A stretch of 64,000 bases of DNA from Mucilaginibacter ginkgonis. GTDB lineage: Bacteria > Bacteroidota > Bacteroidia > Sphingobacteriales > Sphingobacteriaceae. Positions 35,536 to 44,130 of this stretch are shown here, one piece after another. The stretch is from positions 2,480,001 through 2,544,000 of the forward strand of contig NZ_CP066775.1 in the NCBI RefSeq assembly GCF_009754905.2. Reading direction: 5' to 3'. The translations under genes and the position numbers were made by a program. Under the pieces are notes generated by a model. It was given only the letters and a program-made list of their open reading frames with translations. It did not search any database and was not told the DNA's origin. The first letter of the stretch is position 1. Each line of letters begins with the position of its first letter.

Positions 35536-36765
35536 TTACCGGTTTGACACGATCATCAGATCAAGATCTTTGCTTTGCATATTGAAGCGCTCGCCAAGTG
35601 ATTTATTGGTGAGCTGCCCCTGATAGATGTAAACTGCATTACGGACGCCATTCTTCTGCCATATCACGTTTTTTAAACCTCCGTGCTCGCCAATGTCAAG
35701 AAGGATTGGTGTAAAAATATTGGTCAAGGCGTATGTAGCGGTCCGCGCCACGCGCGACGCGATGTTGGGTACACAGTAATGGATCACATCATACTTTCTA
35801 AACACCGGCTGTGTATGATTAGTTACTTCCGATGTTTCAAAGCAGCCTCCCTGGTCAATACTTACATCAATTACCACAGAATTTGGCTTCATACGGCTCA
35901 CCGTAGTTTCTGAAATTATACACGGACTGCGGCCATCTTCGGCGCGCATAGCGCCAATTGCAACGTCGCAGGTGGTAATAGCCTTTTCTAAAACTATGGG
36001 CTGTACCACAGATGTAAATACACGTGTGCCGATATTATTCTGCAGCCTGCGTAGTTTATAAATAGATGGGTCAAAGACCTTAACTTCTGCACCTAATGAG
36101 ATCGCTGTGCGCGCCGCATATTCACCTACCGTTCCTGCACCTAAAATTACTATCTCAGTTGGCGGTACACCTGTAATGCCTCCAAGCATAAGGCCTTTGC
36201 CGTCAAAAACATTACTTAAATATTCAGCAGCGATAAGGATAGATGTTGCTCCCACTATTTCGCTCATGGCGCGGATCACCGTTAATGAGCCGCCTTCATC
36301 TTGTAAATGCTCAAACGATAAAGCTGTTATCTTCTTTTTGAGCATAGCTTGCAGGCAATCTGCCTTAAGCGTGGACAGTTGCAAAGTAGAGATCAGGATC
36401 TGCCCAGCCTTCATCAGCTCCACCTCTTTAAGCATTGGTGGGGCAATTTTTATGATGATGTCGCTTTGCTCATAAACTTGTTTGGCGTCGTAGACGATCT
36501 GCGCGCCTTGCTCTGCGTAATCCTTGTCAGAAAAATTAGCAGCCTGGCCGGCGTTGCTCTCAAGCATAAGCTGGTGGCCGTTATTTATCAGCAAGGCGAC
36601 TGATAGCGGGGTTAACGCGATACGATTTTCCTGAAATGATATTTCTTTGGGGATACCAATAAACAGCTGATTCTTCTTCGTCTTTACCTCAAGCATAGAT
36701 TCCTGGGGCTGCATCATTGCCTGCTTGGCCACATCAGAAAATCCGCTGTACAAACCTGTACTCAT
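35536..36765 (-). CDS. Alanine dehydrogenase-like protein (AlaDh/PNT family)
   Basis: A 409-residue member of the Ald/transhydrogenase-alpha superfamily. The substrate Lys is in IIIKIAPP (Lys106), the NAD loop is ILGAGTVGEYAARTA (209-214) and IDQGG with Asp304 is intact. The catalytic His of true Ald (LHL context) appears as Gln129 in ISTLQLST, so activity as alanine dehydrogenase is uncertain. It carries about 30 extra N-terminal residues. It is coupled to a VanX-like gene downstream and follows tsaE, an arrangement I recall from other Bacteroidota. Confidence 0.85.
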   Translation of the reverse strand: MSTGLYSGFSDVAKQAMMQPQESMLEVKTKKNQLFIGIPKEISFQENRIALTPLSVALLINNGHQLMLESNAGQAANFSDKDYAEQGAQIVYDAKQVYEQSDIIIKIAPPMLKEVELMKAGQILISTLQLSTLKADCLQAMLKKKITALSFEHLQDEGGSLTVIRAMSEIVGATSILIAAEYLSNVFDGKGLMLGGITGVPPTEIVILGAGTVGEYAARTAISLGAEVKVFDPSIYKLRRLQNNIGTRVFTSVVQPIVLEKAITTCDVAIGAMRAEDGRSPCIISETTVSRMKPNSVVIDVSIDQGGCFETSEVTNHTQPVFRKYDVIHYCVPNIASRVARTATYALTNIFTPILLDIGEHGGLKNVIWQKNGVRNAVYIYQGQLTNKSLGERFNMQSKDLDLMIVSNR

Positions 36766-36800
36766 TCTCGTTAATCCTTAGGGAGATGAAGATACTTATT

Positions 36801-37232
36801 TTAAATATGCTGAACAATAATTTCGCGCGATGATTGCCCGGTAGCAGATATCCTCACTTTTACATAATGCTGCGGCAACAAACCATTGATCTTCTCTGGC
36901 CACTCCACCAGACACCACGCGTCTGAATAAAAATATTCTTCATAGCCCATATCCAGGGCCTCATTTTGATTTTTTAAGCGATAGAAATCAAAGTGATAAA
37001 TATCGCTCTCTTTGCCACGATACTGATTTACGATAGAGAACGTAGGGCTGCTTACATCTTCTTTTACGCCCAAAACCTTACACAACCGAGTAATAAGTGT
37101 TGTTTTGCCCGCGCCCATTTCGCCATAGAATAACAGGATGCGCGCACTACCTGCGAAAGCAACGATCTCTTGCGCGGCGGAGGGCAAGTCTGTTAGGGAA
37201 TTTAGCGTAAGTCTAAGAGAGGCCTGGTTCAT
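36801..37232 (-). CDS. tsaE: tRNA threonylcarbamoyladenosine synthesis ATPase TsaE
   Basis: A 143-residue small ATPase needed with TsaB and TsaD for the t6A37 modification of ANN-decoding tRNAs. It has Walker A GEMGAGKTT (37-45), SSPTFSIVNQY and the IYHFDFYRL motif (Walker-B-like), then LVEWPEKI. I chose the ATG at 37232 over an upstream TTG at 37241. The start lies inside the end of the PIN toxin gene (20-bp overlap). Confidence 0.95.
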   Translation of the reverse strand: MNQASLRLTLNSLTDLPSAAQEIVAFAGSARILLFYGEMGAGKTTLITRLCKVLGVKEDVSSPTFSIVNQYRGKESDIYHFDFYRLKNQNEALDMGYEEYFYSDAWCLVEWPEKINGLLPQHYVKVRISATGQSSREIIVQHI

Positions 37233-37587
37233 GGTATACAAAATCTAACCCATCTATCCCAAAGAAACCTTTGTCCGAAGATATAAGTGGATATTTAAGA
37301 TAAATAGCCGTAGCGGCTATTATAGCGTCGGCAAGCTTTATTTTCTTTTTAGACCTAATGTCGATAACAATATCTCTAATTGCTGGCAAATATTCGATTA
37401 CTCGGTACTCCGCAATAACATTTTTCGCCTTTAAAAGATCTTCTCCATTTGCCCCTGATAAAACCTCTAATTCAGAAATGAAAGAAAAAGCGCATTCATA
37501 CTTTCTGAAAAATTTCTGGACGCCAACTTTGCCTATTAAAAAATAAATAAGAATATTGCTGTCAATTATGGCACTATTCCCATTCAT
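37213..37587 (-). CDS. PIN-domain toxin (VapC-type)
   Basis: A 124-residue PIN RNase. The acidic site is visible: Asp9 (IIDSNILIYF), Glu39 (FISELEVL), Asp87 (KLADAIIAA) and Asp105 (LISSDKGF). VapC toxins cut tRNA or rRNA when released from the antitoxin (family knowledge). It overlaps its antitoxin gene by 14 bp at the 5' end and tsaE by 20 bp at the 3' end, so it appears wedged into a housekeeping operon. Confidence 0.9.
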   Translation of the reverse strand: MNGNSAIIDSNILIYFLIGKVGVQKFFRKYECAFSFISELEVLSGANGEDLLKAKNVIAEYRVIEYLPAIRDIVIDIRSKKKIKLADAIIAATAIYLKYPLISSDKGFFGIDGLDFVYHEPGLS

Positions 37588-37759
37588 CTCGCCATTGCCT
37601 TTGTAATTTCAGCGGATCGATATCAAGCTTGACTGAACCAAAATATTTCATCACACGTTTAAAACGTTCTTCATTTTTCTTATCAATTTGTTTATCGATC
37701 TGACTAAGTTTGTTGTCCACCTCTTCTGGCGTATCCGATTGTAATATCTCTACCGTCAT
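37574..37759 (-). CDS. Antitoxin partner of the PIN toxin
   Basis: A 61-residue charged protein starting MTVEILQSDTPEEVDNKLSQ, largely helical and ending KLQRQWRDEWE, without an obvious DNA-binding fold in the N-terminus. By position (overlapping a PIN toxin) it is the antitoxin. I used the ATG at 37759 rather than the TTG at 37765. The family is not identified with confidence. Confidence 0.75.
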   Translation of the reverse strand: MTVEILQSDTPEEVDNKLSQIDKQIDKKNEERFKRVMKYFGSVKLDIDPLKLQRQWRDEWE

Positions 37760-37774
37760 ACTCAAATATACAAA

Positions 37775-39325
37775 TTATTTAGAGCTGTACGTGGCGATAG
37801 GGATGATCATCTCTTCCAATGAAATACCGCCATGCTGGAACGATTCATTATAGAAATTCACAAACTGGTTGTAGTTATTAGGGTAAACAAAATAGCTGTC
37901 GCTTTTTGCGAAAACAAAACTGCTGCTCACATGCAATTTAGGCAGCATGGCATCGTGCGGATTGCGGATGTGCAATACTTCCTTAGCGTTAAAATTTAAG
38001 TTCTTGCCCTGCTTGTAACGCAGGTTTGTATTAGTGTTGCGGTCGCCGATAACTTTACTTGGGTTCTTAACGCGGATGGTACCGTGATCTGTTGTGATGA
38101 CAACCTTAACTTGTTTGGTCGACAGGAACTTTAACAAATCGAACAAAGGCGAGTGTTCAAACCAAGATAGTGTTAAGGAACGGTACGCAGCATCATCGCT
38201 GGCCAGCTCGCGTATCATTTGCATATCAGTACGCGCATGCGACAGCATATCCACAAAGTTGTACACCACCACATTCAGCTCATTATTCATGAGATTATTG
38301 ACCGACTCGTTGAGCGACCTTCCCTCATCGATGTTTAATATCTTGTGATAGCTGAATTTGCAGTCTTTACGAATATTACGTTTGATATTGTCGGCCAGGA
38401 AATCTACTTCGAAAAGGTTCTTGCCTCCCTCATCTTCGTCATTTTGCCATTTATCCGGAAATCTCTTTTCCATCTCTAAAGGCCATAAACCCGAGAAGAT
38501 AGAATTACGCGCATATTGAGTCGCAGTAGGCAGAATGCTGTAATAGGTATCTTCTTCCTCCAGCCGGAAGTACTCGCTGATGATAGGGTGAATGATCCTA
38601 TACTGATCATACCGAAGGTTATCGATCAGGATAAAGAAAACCGGATTCGATTCGATCTTTTGGAATACCTTTTTCTTTAATATCTGGTGAGATAGCGTTG
38701 GTCCGTCGTCCGGATTTTTAACCCAGTCTAAGTAATTCTTTTCTATAAACTTAGAGAACTGTACGTTAGCCTCAGCTTTTTGCAAGGTAAGTATCTCGTG
38801 CATACCTGCATCTTCCAGTTGCTCGAGCTCAAGTTCCCAATAGATCAGTTTTTTGTAAACATCAACCCACTCCTGGTAGCTCAGGTTATCGTTAAGGGTC
38901 ATGCCCAGCGTACGAAAGTCTTGCTGATAAGCCATGGTGGTTTTACCTGCAACCAGTTTTTTGTTCTCTACCAGTTTTTTAATGGTCAGCAACACCTGCT
39001 TAGGGTTGACAGGTTTTATAAGGTAGTCGTCTATCTTAGAACCAATGGCATCTTCCATCATCGGTTCTTCTTCGTTTTTGGTGATCAATACAACAGGGAC
39101 GTCATTATTGATAGACTTAATTTCTGATAGTGTTTCCAGACCGGTTAGGCCTGGCATGTTTTCGTCAAGAAATACCAGGTCAAAGTAACCGCCTTTAAAA
39201 GCCTCCACCGCATCGCGGCCGTTGGTCACAGTAGTTACCTTATAACCTTTTTCATTCAATAATAATATATGGGGCTTTAAAAGGTCGATCTCGTCATCGG
39301 CCCATAAAATAGTCGTATCCTGCAT
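37775..39325 (-). CDS. porX: PorX-type response regulator with PglZ domain
   Basis: A 516-residue two-domain protein. The N-terminal receiver domain has Asp10/Asp11 and the phospho-acceptor Asp54 in FLDENMPGL with Lys in LIKPVNP. The C-terminal PglZ (alkaline-phosphatase-like) domain shows FFILIDNLRYDQ, TATQYARNSIFSGLWP and VITTDHGTIRV, with the metal-binding Asp and His residues. PorX with PorY and SigP controls type IX secretion genes; the PglZ domain hydrolyses nucleotides in studied homologues. The histidine kinase is not nearby. It precedes the toxin-antitoxin pair and tsaE on the same strand. Confidence 0.93.
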   Translation of the reverse strand: MQDTTILWADDEIDLLKPHILLLNEKGYKVTTVTNGRDAVEAFKGGYFDLVFLDENMPGLTGLETLSEIKSINNDVPVVLITKNEEEPMMEDAIGSKIDDYLIKPVNPKQVLLTIKKLVENKKLVAGKTTMAYQQDFRTLGMTLNDNLSYQEWVDVYKKLIYWELELEQLEDAGMHEILTLQKAEANVQFSKFIEKNYLDWVKNPDDGPTLSHQILKKKVFQKIESNPVFFILIDNLRYDQYRIIHPIISEYFRLEEEDTYYSILPTATQYARNSIFSGLWPLEMEKRFPDKWQNDEDEGGKNLFEVDFLADNIKRNIRKDCKFSYHKILNIDEGRSLNESVNNLMNNELNVVVYNFVDMLSHARTDMQMIRELASDDAAYRSLTLSWFEHSPLFDLLKFLSTKQVKVVITTDHGTIRVKNPSKVIGDRNTNTNLRYKQGKNLNFNAKEVLHIRNPHDAMLPKLHVSSSFVFAKSDSYFVYPNNYNQFVNFYNESFQHGGISLEEMIIPIATYSSK

Positions 39326-39446
39326 TTGTATCGTTTTAGTTGGGTTATAACTTTTAAGCGTAATAATTGTTGCAAATTACTGCAAGTATTAACATTTATT
39401 AACACACGTCTTACTATGTATGTACTGATTTAGTAAATGCAGTAAT

Positions 39447-39454
39447 TACCTTTG
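39447..39454 (+). promoter_or_regulatory. Putative -7 box (TACCTTTG) of the HD hydrolase gene
   Basis: Exact TAnnTTTG. It overlaps the TTG at 39452, which therefore cannot be the start if this box is used; it favours TTG at 39473. Confidence 0.45.
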
Positions 39455-39472
39455 TGCCAACAAATAAAACTT

Positions 39473-40699
39473 TTGAATAAGAAGAAGATCATCAATGACC
39501 CTGTCTATGGGTTCATCAGCATAAAAACAGATCTGGTATTTGATCTGATATCTCACCCATACTTTCAGCGGCTGCGTTATATCAAACAATTGGGCATGAC
39601 ACACCTGGTTTACCCCGGCGCGCTGCATACCCGCTTTCACCATGCTTTGGGTGCCATGCACTTAATGAGTACGGCGCTGCAAACATTGTGCGACAAAGGC
39701 CACGACATTACTCCCGACGAGCAGGAAGCTGCCACCATTGCTATTTTACTGCACGACATTGGCCACGGACCGTTTTCGCACGCCCTTGAACGCAACCTGG
39801 TGAGCGGCATAAGCCACGAAGACATTTCCATTATGCTGATGGAAAAGCTGAATGAAACTTTTGACGGGAGGCTATCTATGGCCATTGCTATATTTAATGG
39901 CACGTACAAAAAGGGATTTCTGCATCAAATGGTGTCCAGCCAGTTAGATATGGACAGGCTGGATTATCTTAACCGCGACAGTTTCTTTACCGGGGTATCT
40001 GAAGGCATCATTAGTTTTGACCGTATTATCAAGATGCTCAATGTGGTGGATGATTATTTAGTGGTTGAAAAGAAGGGCATTTACTCTATCGAAAAATTTA
40101 TCATTGCCCGCCGGCTGATGTACTGGCAAGTTTACCTGCATAAAACGGTAGTGGCAGCAGAGCAAATGCTGGGTAAGATACTTACCCGCGCTAAGTATTT
40201 AAGCCATCAAGGCGTCGAGCTTTTTGCAACCCCGGCTTTGGGTCATTTTCTTAGAAATGCATTTACAAAAGAGTCTTTCACTGCCGATGCGCCGAATTTG
40301 GAAACTTTTACCTGTTTGGACGATAATGATATTATGGCATCGATAAAGGTTTGGGTAAACCATAGCGACAAGGTGCTGCGCATACTTTGCAGCCACTTTA
40401 TGAAACGCGACCTCTATCAGGCCGACATCACAAACAAAAAACCAAATAAAATATTAGAAAGCGAATTATTGAAAACCGCCGGGCAGAAATATGGCATTAC
40501 CGCAGATGAAGCAAAATACTTTGTTTTTACAGAGTCGCTCACAAATCACGCGTACAAACCAGAAGACGGCCGCATTTTAATACAGATGAACAACGGGCAA
40601 ACTAAAGACATAGCAGAGGCCAGCGACAATTTCAATCTACAGGCATTGGCTAAGCCTGTAGAAAAGTTTATCTTGTGCTATACCAAAGACTTACAATAA
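39473..40699 (+). CDS. HD-domain phosphohydrolase (dGTPase/SAMHD1-like)
   Basis: A 408-residue HD-superfamily metalloenzyme with MNKKKIINDPVYGFI as start. Motifs are TRFHHALGAMHL, then LLHDIGHGPFSH (catalytic His94/Asp95) and SQLDMDRLDYLNRDS. This arrangement resembles the SAMHD1/dGTPase-like YwfO group, which removes triphosphate from nucleotides. The start is TTG at 39473 because no ATG precedes the conserved region and the promoter box overlaps the earlier TTG. It lies immediately upstream of lpxD but with a separate promoter. Confidence 0.85.
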   Translation: MNKKKIINDPVYGFISIKTDLVFDLISHPYFQRLRYIKQLGMTHLVYPGALHTRFHHALGAMHLMSTALQTLCDKGHDITPDEQEAATIAILLHDIGHGPFSHALERNLVSGISHEDISIMLMEKLNETFDGRLSMAIAIFNGTYKKGFLHQMVSSQLDMDRLDYLNRDSFFTGVSEGIISFDRIIKMLNVVDDYLVVEKKGIYSIEKFIIARRLMYWQVYLHKTVVAAEQMLGKILTRAKYLSHQGVELFATPALGHFLRNAFTKESFTADAPNLETFTCLDDNDIMASIKVWVNHSDKVLRILCSHFMKRDLYQADITNKKPNKILESELLKTAGQKYGITADEAKYFVFTESLTNHAYKPEDGRILIQMNNGQTKDIAEASDNFNLQALAKPVEKFILCYTKDLQ

Positions 40700-40723
40700 C
40701 CGTATTTATGGTAACGTCAACTA

Positions 40724-40754
40724 TTTGTTGCTTTAATATTAACGATTAAATTTG
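40724..40754 (+). promoter_or_regulatory. Promoter of the lpxD-lpxC/fabZ-lpxA operon (TTTG-N19-TAAATTTG)
   Basis: TTTG 40724-40727 and TAAATTTG 40747-40754 with a 19-bp spacer: a full match to the Bacteroidota consensus. The -7 box ends 3 nt before the lpxD ATG (40758). Confidence 0.7.
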
Positions 40755-40757
40755 CCC

Positions 40758-41801
40758 ATGCAATTTACTGCACATCAGATTAGCTTATTGTTAGGCGGAA
40801 CCGTTGAGGGCAATCCCGATGCAACAGTAAATCAACTGGCTAAAATAGAGGAAGCCCAAAATGGGTCGCTTTCCTTCTTAGCAAATCCCAAGTACGAGCA
40901 GTTTCTGTATACCACAAACGCGTCTGTTGTTATCGTTAACAAAGACCTGGTTTTAACCGGCGAAGTAAGTGCTACTTTAGTGCGGGTAGACAATGCGTAC
41001 ACTGCATTTTCTGTAGTGCTTGAGCAATACAATACTTTAAAGCTTAATAAAAGCGGTATAGAGCAGCCGAGCTTTATCCACCCTGATGCGCAAATAGGTG
41101 ACAATGTTTACATTGGCGCTTTTAGTTATATAGGCCCCGGCGCTAAAGTTGGCAACAACAGTAAAATATACCCGAATAGCTATCTGGCAGATAATGTAAC
41201 CATCGGTGATAATTGTACACTTTTCCCCGGCGTAAAGGTCTATTTTGACTGTGTGATAGGCAACAACGTGATCATACATTCGAACACCATCATTGGCAGC
41301 GATGGCTTTGGTTTTGCACCCACAGAAGACGGCAGTTACAAAAAGGTAAGCCAGATAGGCAACGTTGTAATAGAAGATAACGTAGAAATTGGCGCCAATA
41401 CAACAATAGACCGCGCCACCATGGGATCTACAATTATCAGAAAAGGTGTTAAACTGGATAACCTTATCCAGATAGCCCATAATGTAGAGATCGGCGCTAA
41501 TACAGTTATTGCTGCCCAGAGCGGCATATCCGGCAGTACAAAAGTTGGCGAGCGCGTTGTTATAGGTGGCCAGGTAGGTATGGTAGGCCATATTACGATA
41601 GCCAACGGATCGCAATTCCAGGCACAATCCGGCGTAAGCCGAAGCATTACAGAAGAAAACAAAAAATGGGGCGGCACTCCTGCTTTCGCCTTTAATGATC
41701 AGCTTAGATCACATATCGCACTTCAGCGGCTACCTAACCTCGAAAAAAAAGTGGCCGAACTTGAAAAATTAATTGCAGAGCTGCGTAACGTCAGCATATG
41801 A
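40758..41801 (+). CDS. lpxD: UDP-3-O-(3-hydroxyacyl)glucosamine N-acyltransferase
   Basis: A 347-residue left-handed beta-helix acyltransferase adding the N-linked hydroxyacyl chain in lipid A synthesis. It starts MQFTAHQISLLLGGTVEG, the conserved LpxD N-terminus, and continues with many hexapeptide repeats (about 105-310) such as IGDNVYIGAF and VVIGGQVGM. The catalytic His is in IQIAHNVEIG. A C-terminal helix PNLEKKVAELEKLIAEL ends the protein. It leads the operon with lpxC-fabZ and lpxA, and its promoter is almost on top of the start codon. Confidence 0.97.
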   Translation: MQFTAHQISLLLGGTVEGNPDATVNQLAKIEEAQNGSLSFLANPKYEQFLYTTNASVVIVNKDLVLTGEVSATLVRVDNAYTAFSVVLEQYNTLKLNKSGIEQPSFIHPDAQIGDNVYIGAFSYIGPGAKVGNNSKIYPNSYLADNVTIGDNCTLFPGVKVYFDCVIGNNVIIHSNTIIGSDGFGFAPTEDGSYKKVSQIGNVVIEDNVEIGANTTIDRATMGSTIIRKGVKLDNLIQIAHNVEIGANTVIAAQSGISGSTKVGERVVIGGQVGMVGHITIANGSQFQAQSGVSRSITEENKKWGGTPAFAFNDQLRSHIALQRLPNLEKKVAELEKLIAELRNVSI

Positions 41802-41838
41802 TTATATAGATTTAATGCAGTCTCCCCTACAACAACTC

Positions 41839-43239
41839 ATGAACGTGAAACAAAGAACTATTAAGGCACCGGTGTCGGTGTCGGGTACAGGTTTACATAC
41901 CGGCGAACACGCCACAATGACCTTTAACCCCGCGCCGGAGAACCATGGCTATAAATTCCGCAGGGTTGACCTGCCGGGCAAACCGGTGATTGACGCTGAT
42001 GTGGACAACGTTACCGATACATCACGCGGAACAACCATTACCCAAAATGGCGCGAGCGTAAGTACTGTTGAGCATGTTCTGGCTGCCCTGGTAGGTATGG
42101 AGGTTGACAATGTGCTGATAGACCTTGATGGCCCCGAAACACCTATTATGGATGGCAGCTCTATGCCGTTTATACAAGCGATAGAAGGTGCCGGCTTTGT
42201 AGACCAGGACGCGGACCGCGAATACTACCACATACCTTATAATATCCATTACTCTGAGCCCGACCGTAAGGTAGATATGGTGGCCATGCCGCTTGACGAT
42301 TATCGCTTTACCTGTATGGTAGATTATAATTCGCCGGTATTGGGCAGCCAGCACGCGAGTATTTCTACTATATCAGAGTTCGAAAAAGAGATAGCATCGT
42401 GCCGTACGTTTTGTTTCTTGCATGAACTGGAGATGCTGATACAGCACGACCTGATAAAAGGTGGCGATATAAACAACGCCATCGTTGTTGTTGACAAACC
42501 GATTGACAGTGAGGAACTGGCCAAACTGGCAAAAGTATTTAACCGTAAAGAGATTAATGTTGCCCCGCAGGGCATTTTAAACAATATTGAGCTTAGGCAC
42601 CAGAACGAGCCCGCGCGCCACAAACTGCTTGACATGATTGGCGACTTAGCCCTCGTTGGTGTGCCTATCCGCGGGCATATCATGGCTGCCCGCCCCGGTC
42701 ATGCGGCAAACGTTGCGTTTGCTAAGCGTATAAAAGCACTGATCAAAAAAGAGCGCAGCCGCAAACATGTTAAGGTTTATGACCCTAACATGAAACCAGT
42801 GTATGACACGGTGCAAATCATGAACATTTTGCCACACAGGCCGCCAATGTTGTTGGTAGACAAGATCTTGGAGCTTACAAAAACGCATGTGGTGGGTTTA
42901 AAGTCTGTTACCATGAATGAGCCGTTTTTCGTTGGCCACTTCCCTGGCGCGCCCGTAATGCCGGGTGTATTACAGATAGAAGCGATGGCGCAAACAGGTG
43001 GTATCCTGGTGTTAAATACCGTTCCCGACCCCGAGAATTATCTGACGCTGTTCTTAAAAATTGAAAATGCCCGTTTTAAAGATAAAGTGTTGCCGGGTGA
43101 CACCCTCATTTTCCGGTGCGATTTGCAGGCGCCGATACGCCGTGGCATTGCACAAATGAAGGGCATTGGCATGGTTGGCGACCGTGTTGTGGTTGAAGCC
43201 GAATTGATGGCACAGATCGTTAAATACAAAGAATCATGA
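41839..43239 (+). CDS. lpxC-fabZ: Fused UDP-3-O-acyl-GlcNAc deacetylase / 3-hydroxyacyl-ACP dehydratase
   Basis: A 466-residue bifunctional protein joining LpxC (about 1-300) to FabZ (about 318-466). LpxC shows SGTGLHTGEHATMTF, the zinc motif VEHVLAALVGMEVDN and the catalytic GHIMAARPGHAAN. FabZ shows the ILPHRPPMLLVDKIL entry, GHFPGAPVMPGVLQ with the catalytic His and the DLQAP end. The fusion is typical of Bacteroidota and couples a committed lipid A step to fatty acid dehydration. I used the ATG at 41839; an ATG at 41815 is an alternative. It follows lpxD by 37 bp and overlaps lpxA by 4 bp. Confidence 0.97.
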   Translation: MNVKQRTIKAPVSVSGTGLHTGEHATMTFNPAPENHGYKFRRVDLPGKPVIDADVDNVTDTSRGTTITQNGASVSTVEHVLAALVGMEVDNVLIDLDGPETPIMDGSSMPFIQAIEGAGFVDQDADREYYHIPYNIHYSEPDRKVDMVAMPLDDYRFTCMVDYNSPVLGSQHASISTISEFEKEIASCRTFCFLHELEMLIQHDLIKGGDINNAIVVVDKPIDSEELAKLAKVFNRKEINVAPQGILNNIELRHQNEPARHKLLDMIGDLALVGVPIRGHIMAARPGHAANVAFAKRIKALIKKERSRKHVKVYDPNMKPVYDTVQIMNILPHRPPMLLVDKILELTKTHVVGLKSVTMNEPFFVGHFPGAPVMPGVLQIEAMAQTGGILVLNTVPDPENYLTLFLKIENARFKDKVLPGDTLIFRCDLQAPIRRGIAQMKGIGMVGDRVVVEAELMAQIVKYKES

Positions 43240-44018
43240 TCCAACCTTTAGCATACATACATCCGCAGGCAAAAATTGCCAACAACGTAACTATTGATCC
43301 GTTTGTGACGATCCATAACGACGTTGAAATTGGCGAGGGTACCTGGATTGGTTCTAACGCCACGATTATGGAAGGTGCGCGTATCGGCAAAAACTGCCGT
43401 ATATTCCCGGGAGCGGTAATATCTGGCATTCCGCAGGATCTAAAATTTAAAGGCGAAAAAACACAGGTAGTTATTGGTGATAATACCACCATCCGCGAAT
43501 GCGTAACCATAAACCGTGGCACCAGCGACCATTGGCGTACAGAGATAGGCAGCAACTGCCTGCTAATGGCTTATTGCCATGTTGCGCACGATTGTGTGGT
43601 AGGTAATAATTGTATATTCTCTAACAATACAACGCTGGCCGGTCACATTACCATTGGCGACAATGTAGTATTGGCGGGCATGGTAGCTATACACCAGTTT
43701 TGTAAAGTTGGCTCACACTCTTTTGTTACCGGTGGTTCACTGGTGCGTAAAGACGTGCCTCCATATATTAAAGCAGCACGTGAGCCACTTTCTTACGCGG
43801 GCATTAACTCTGTAGGCTTGCGCCGCAGGGGTTTCACCGAAGAGAAGATCAACGAGATACAAGATATTTACCGCACGCTGTTTGTAAAGAACAACAACGT
43901 GAGTAAGGCAATGGAAATTATCGAGGCAGATTTCAGGCCTACTGAAGAACGCGACGAGATCCTGAATTTCATCAACAGCTCGCAGCGCGGTATCATGAAA
44001 GGATTCGGAAATTCTTAA
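43236..44018 (+). CDS. lpxA: UDP-N-acetylglucosamine O-acyltransferase
   Basis: A 260-residue left-handed beta-helix enzyme making UDP-3-O-acyl-GlcNAc, the first step of lipid A synthesis. It starts MIQPLAYIHPQAKIANNVTI and shows the catalytic His in CHVAHDCVVGNN and the family block GLRRRGFTEEKINEIQDIYR. Length matches LpxA. The ATG overlaps the lpxC-fabZ stop as ATGA, so it is co-translated with it. Confidence 0.97.
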   Translation: MIQPLAYIHPQAKIANNVTIDPFVTIHNDVEIGEGTWIGSNATIMEGARIGKNCRIFPGAVISGIPQDLKFKGEKTQVVIGDNTTIRECVTINRGTSDHWRTEIGSNCLLMAYCHVAHDCVVGNNCIFSNNTTLAGHITIGDNVVLAGMVAIHQFCKVGSHSFVTGGSLVRKDVPPYIKAAREPLSYAGINSVGLRRRGFTEEKINEIQDIYRTLFVKNNNVSKAMEIIEADFRPTEERDEILNFINSSQRGIMKGFGNS

Positions 44019-44037
44019 ATAGTTCATAGATGATGGA

Positions 44038-44130
44038 TCATGGTTCATAGCCTTATCATCCTGTTATTGATTTTTGTAGCATCCAAACAAGTTGCTATCA
44101 CTATGAACCATGAACTATGAACCATGAACT
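44038..44130. repeat. Inverted repeat and ATGAACC heptamers upstream of the ABC ATPase
   Basis: TCATGGTTCATAG (44038-44050) pairs perfectly with CTATGAACCATGA (44101-44113). Immediately after, ATGAACC/ATGAACT units at 44103, 44110, 44117 and 44124 repeat every 7 bp, giving candidate start codons in different frames; only the frame of 44117 is long. Confidence 0.65.

Noticed and set aside
39452..39472. TTG at 39452 as start of the HD hydrolase
   Set aside because: It overlaps the TACCTTTG promoter box, so the transcript would begin downstream of it; TTG at 39473 gives the conserved N-terminus.
41037..41627. 196-codon open frame antisense to lpxD
   Set aside because: It mirrors the hexapeptide-repeat codons of lpxD, and its translation is a Tyr/Cys/Asn-rich string without recognisable domain.
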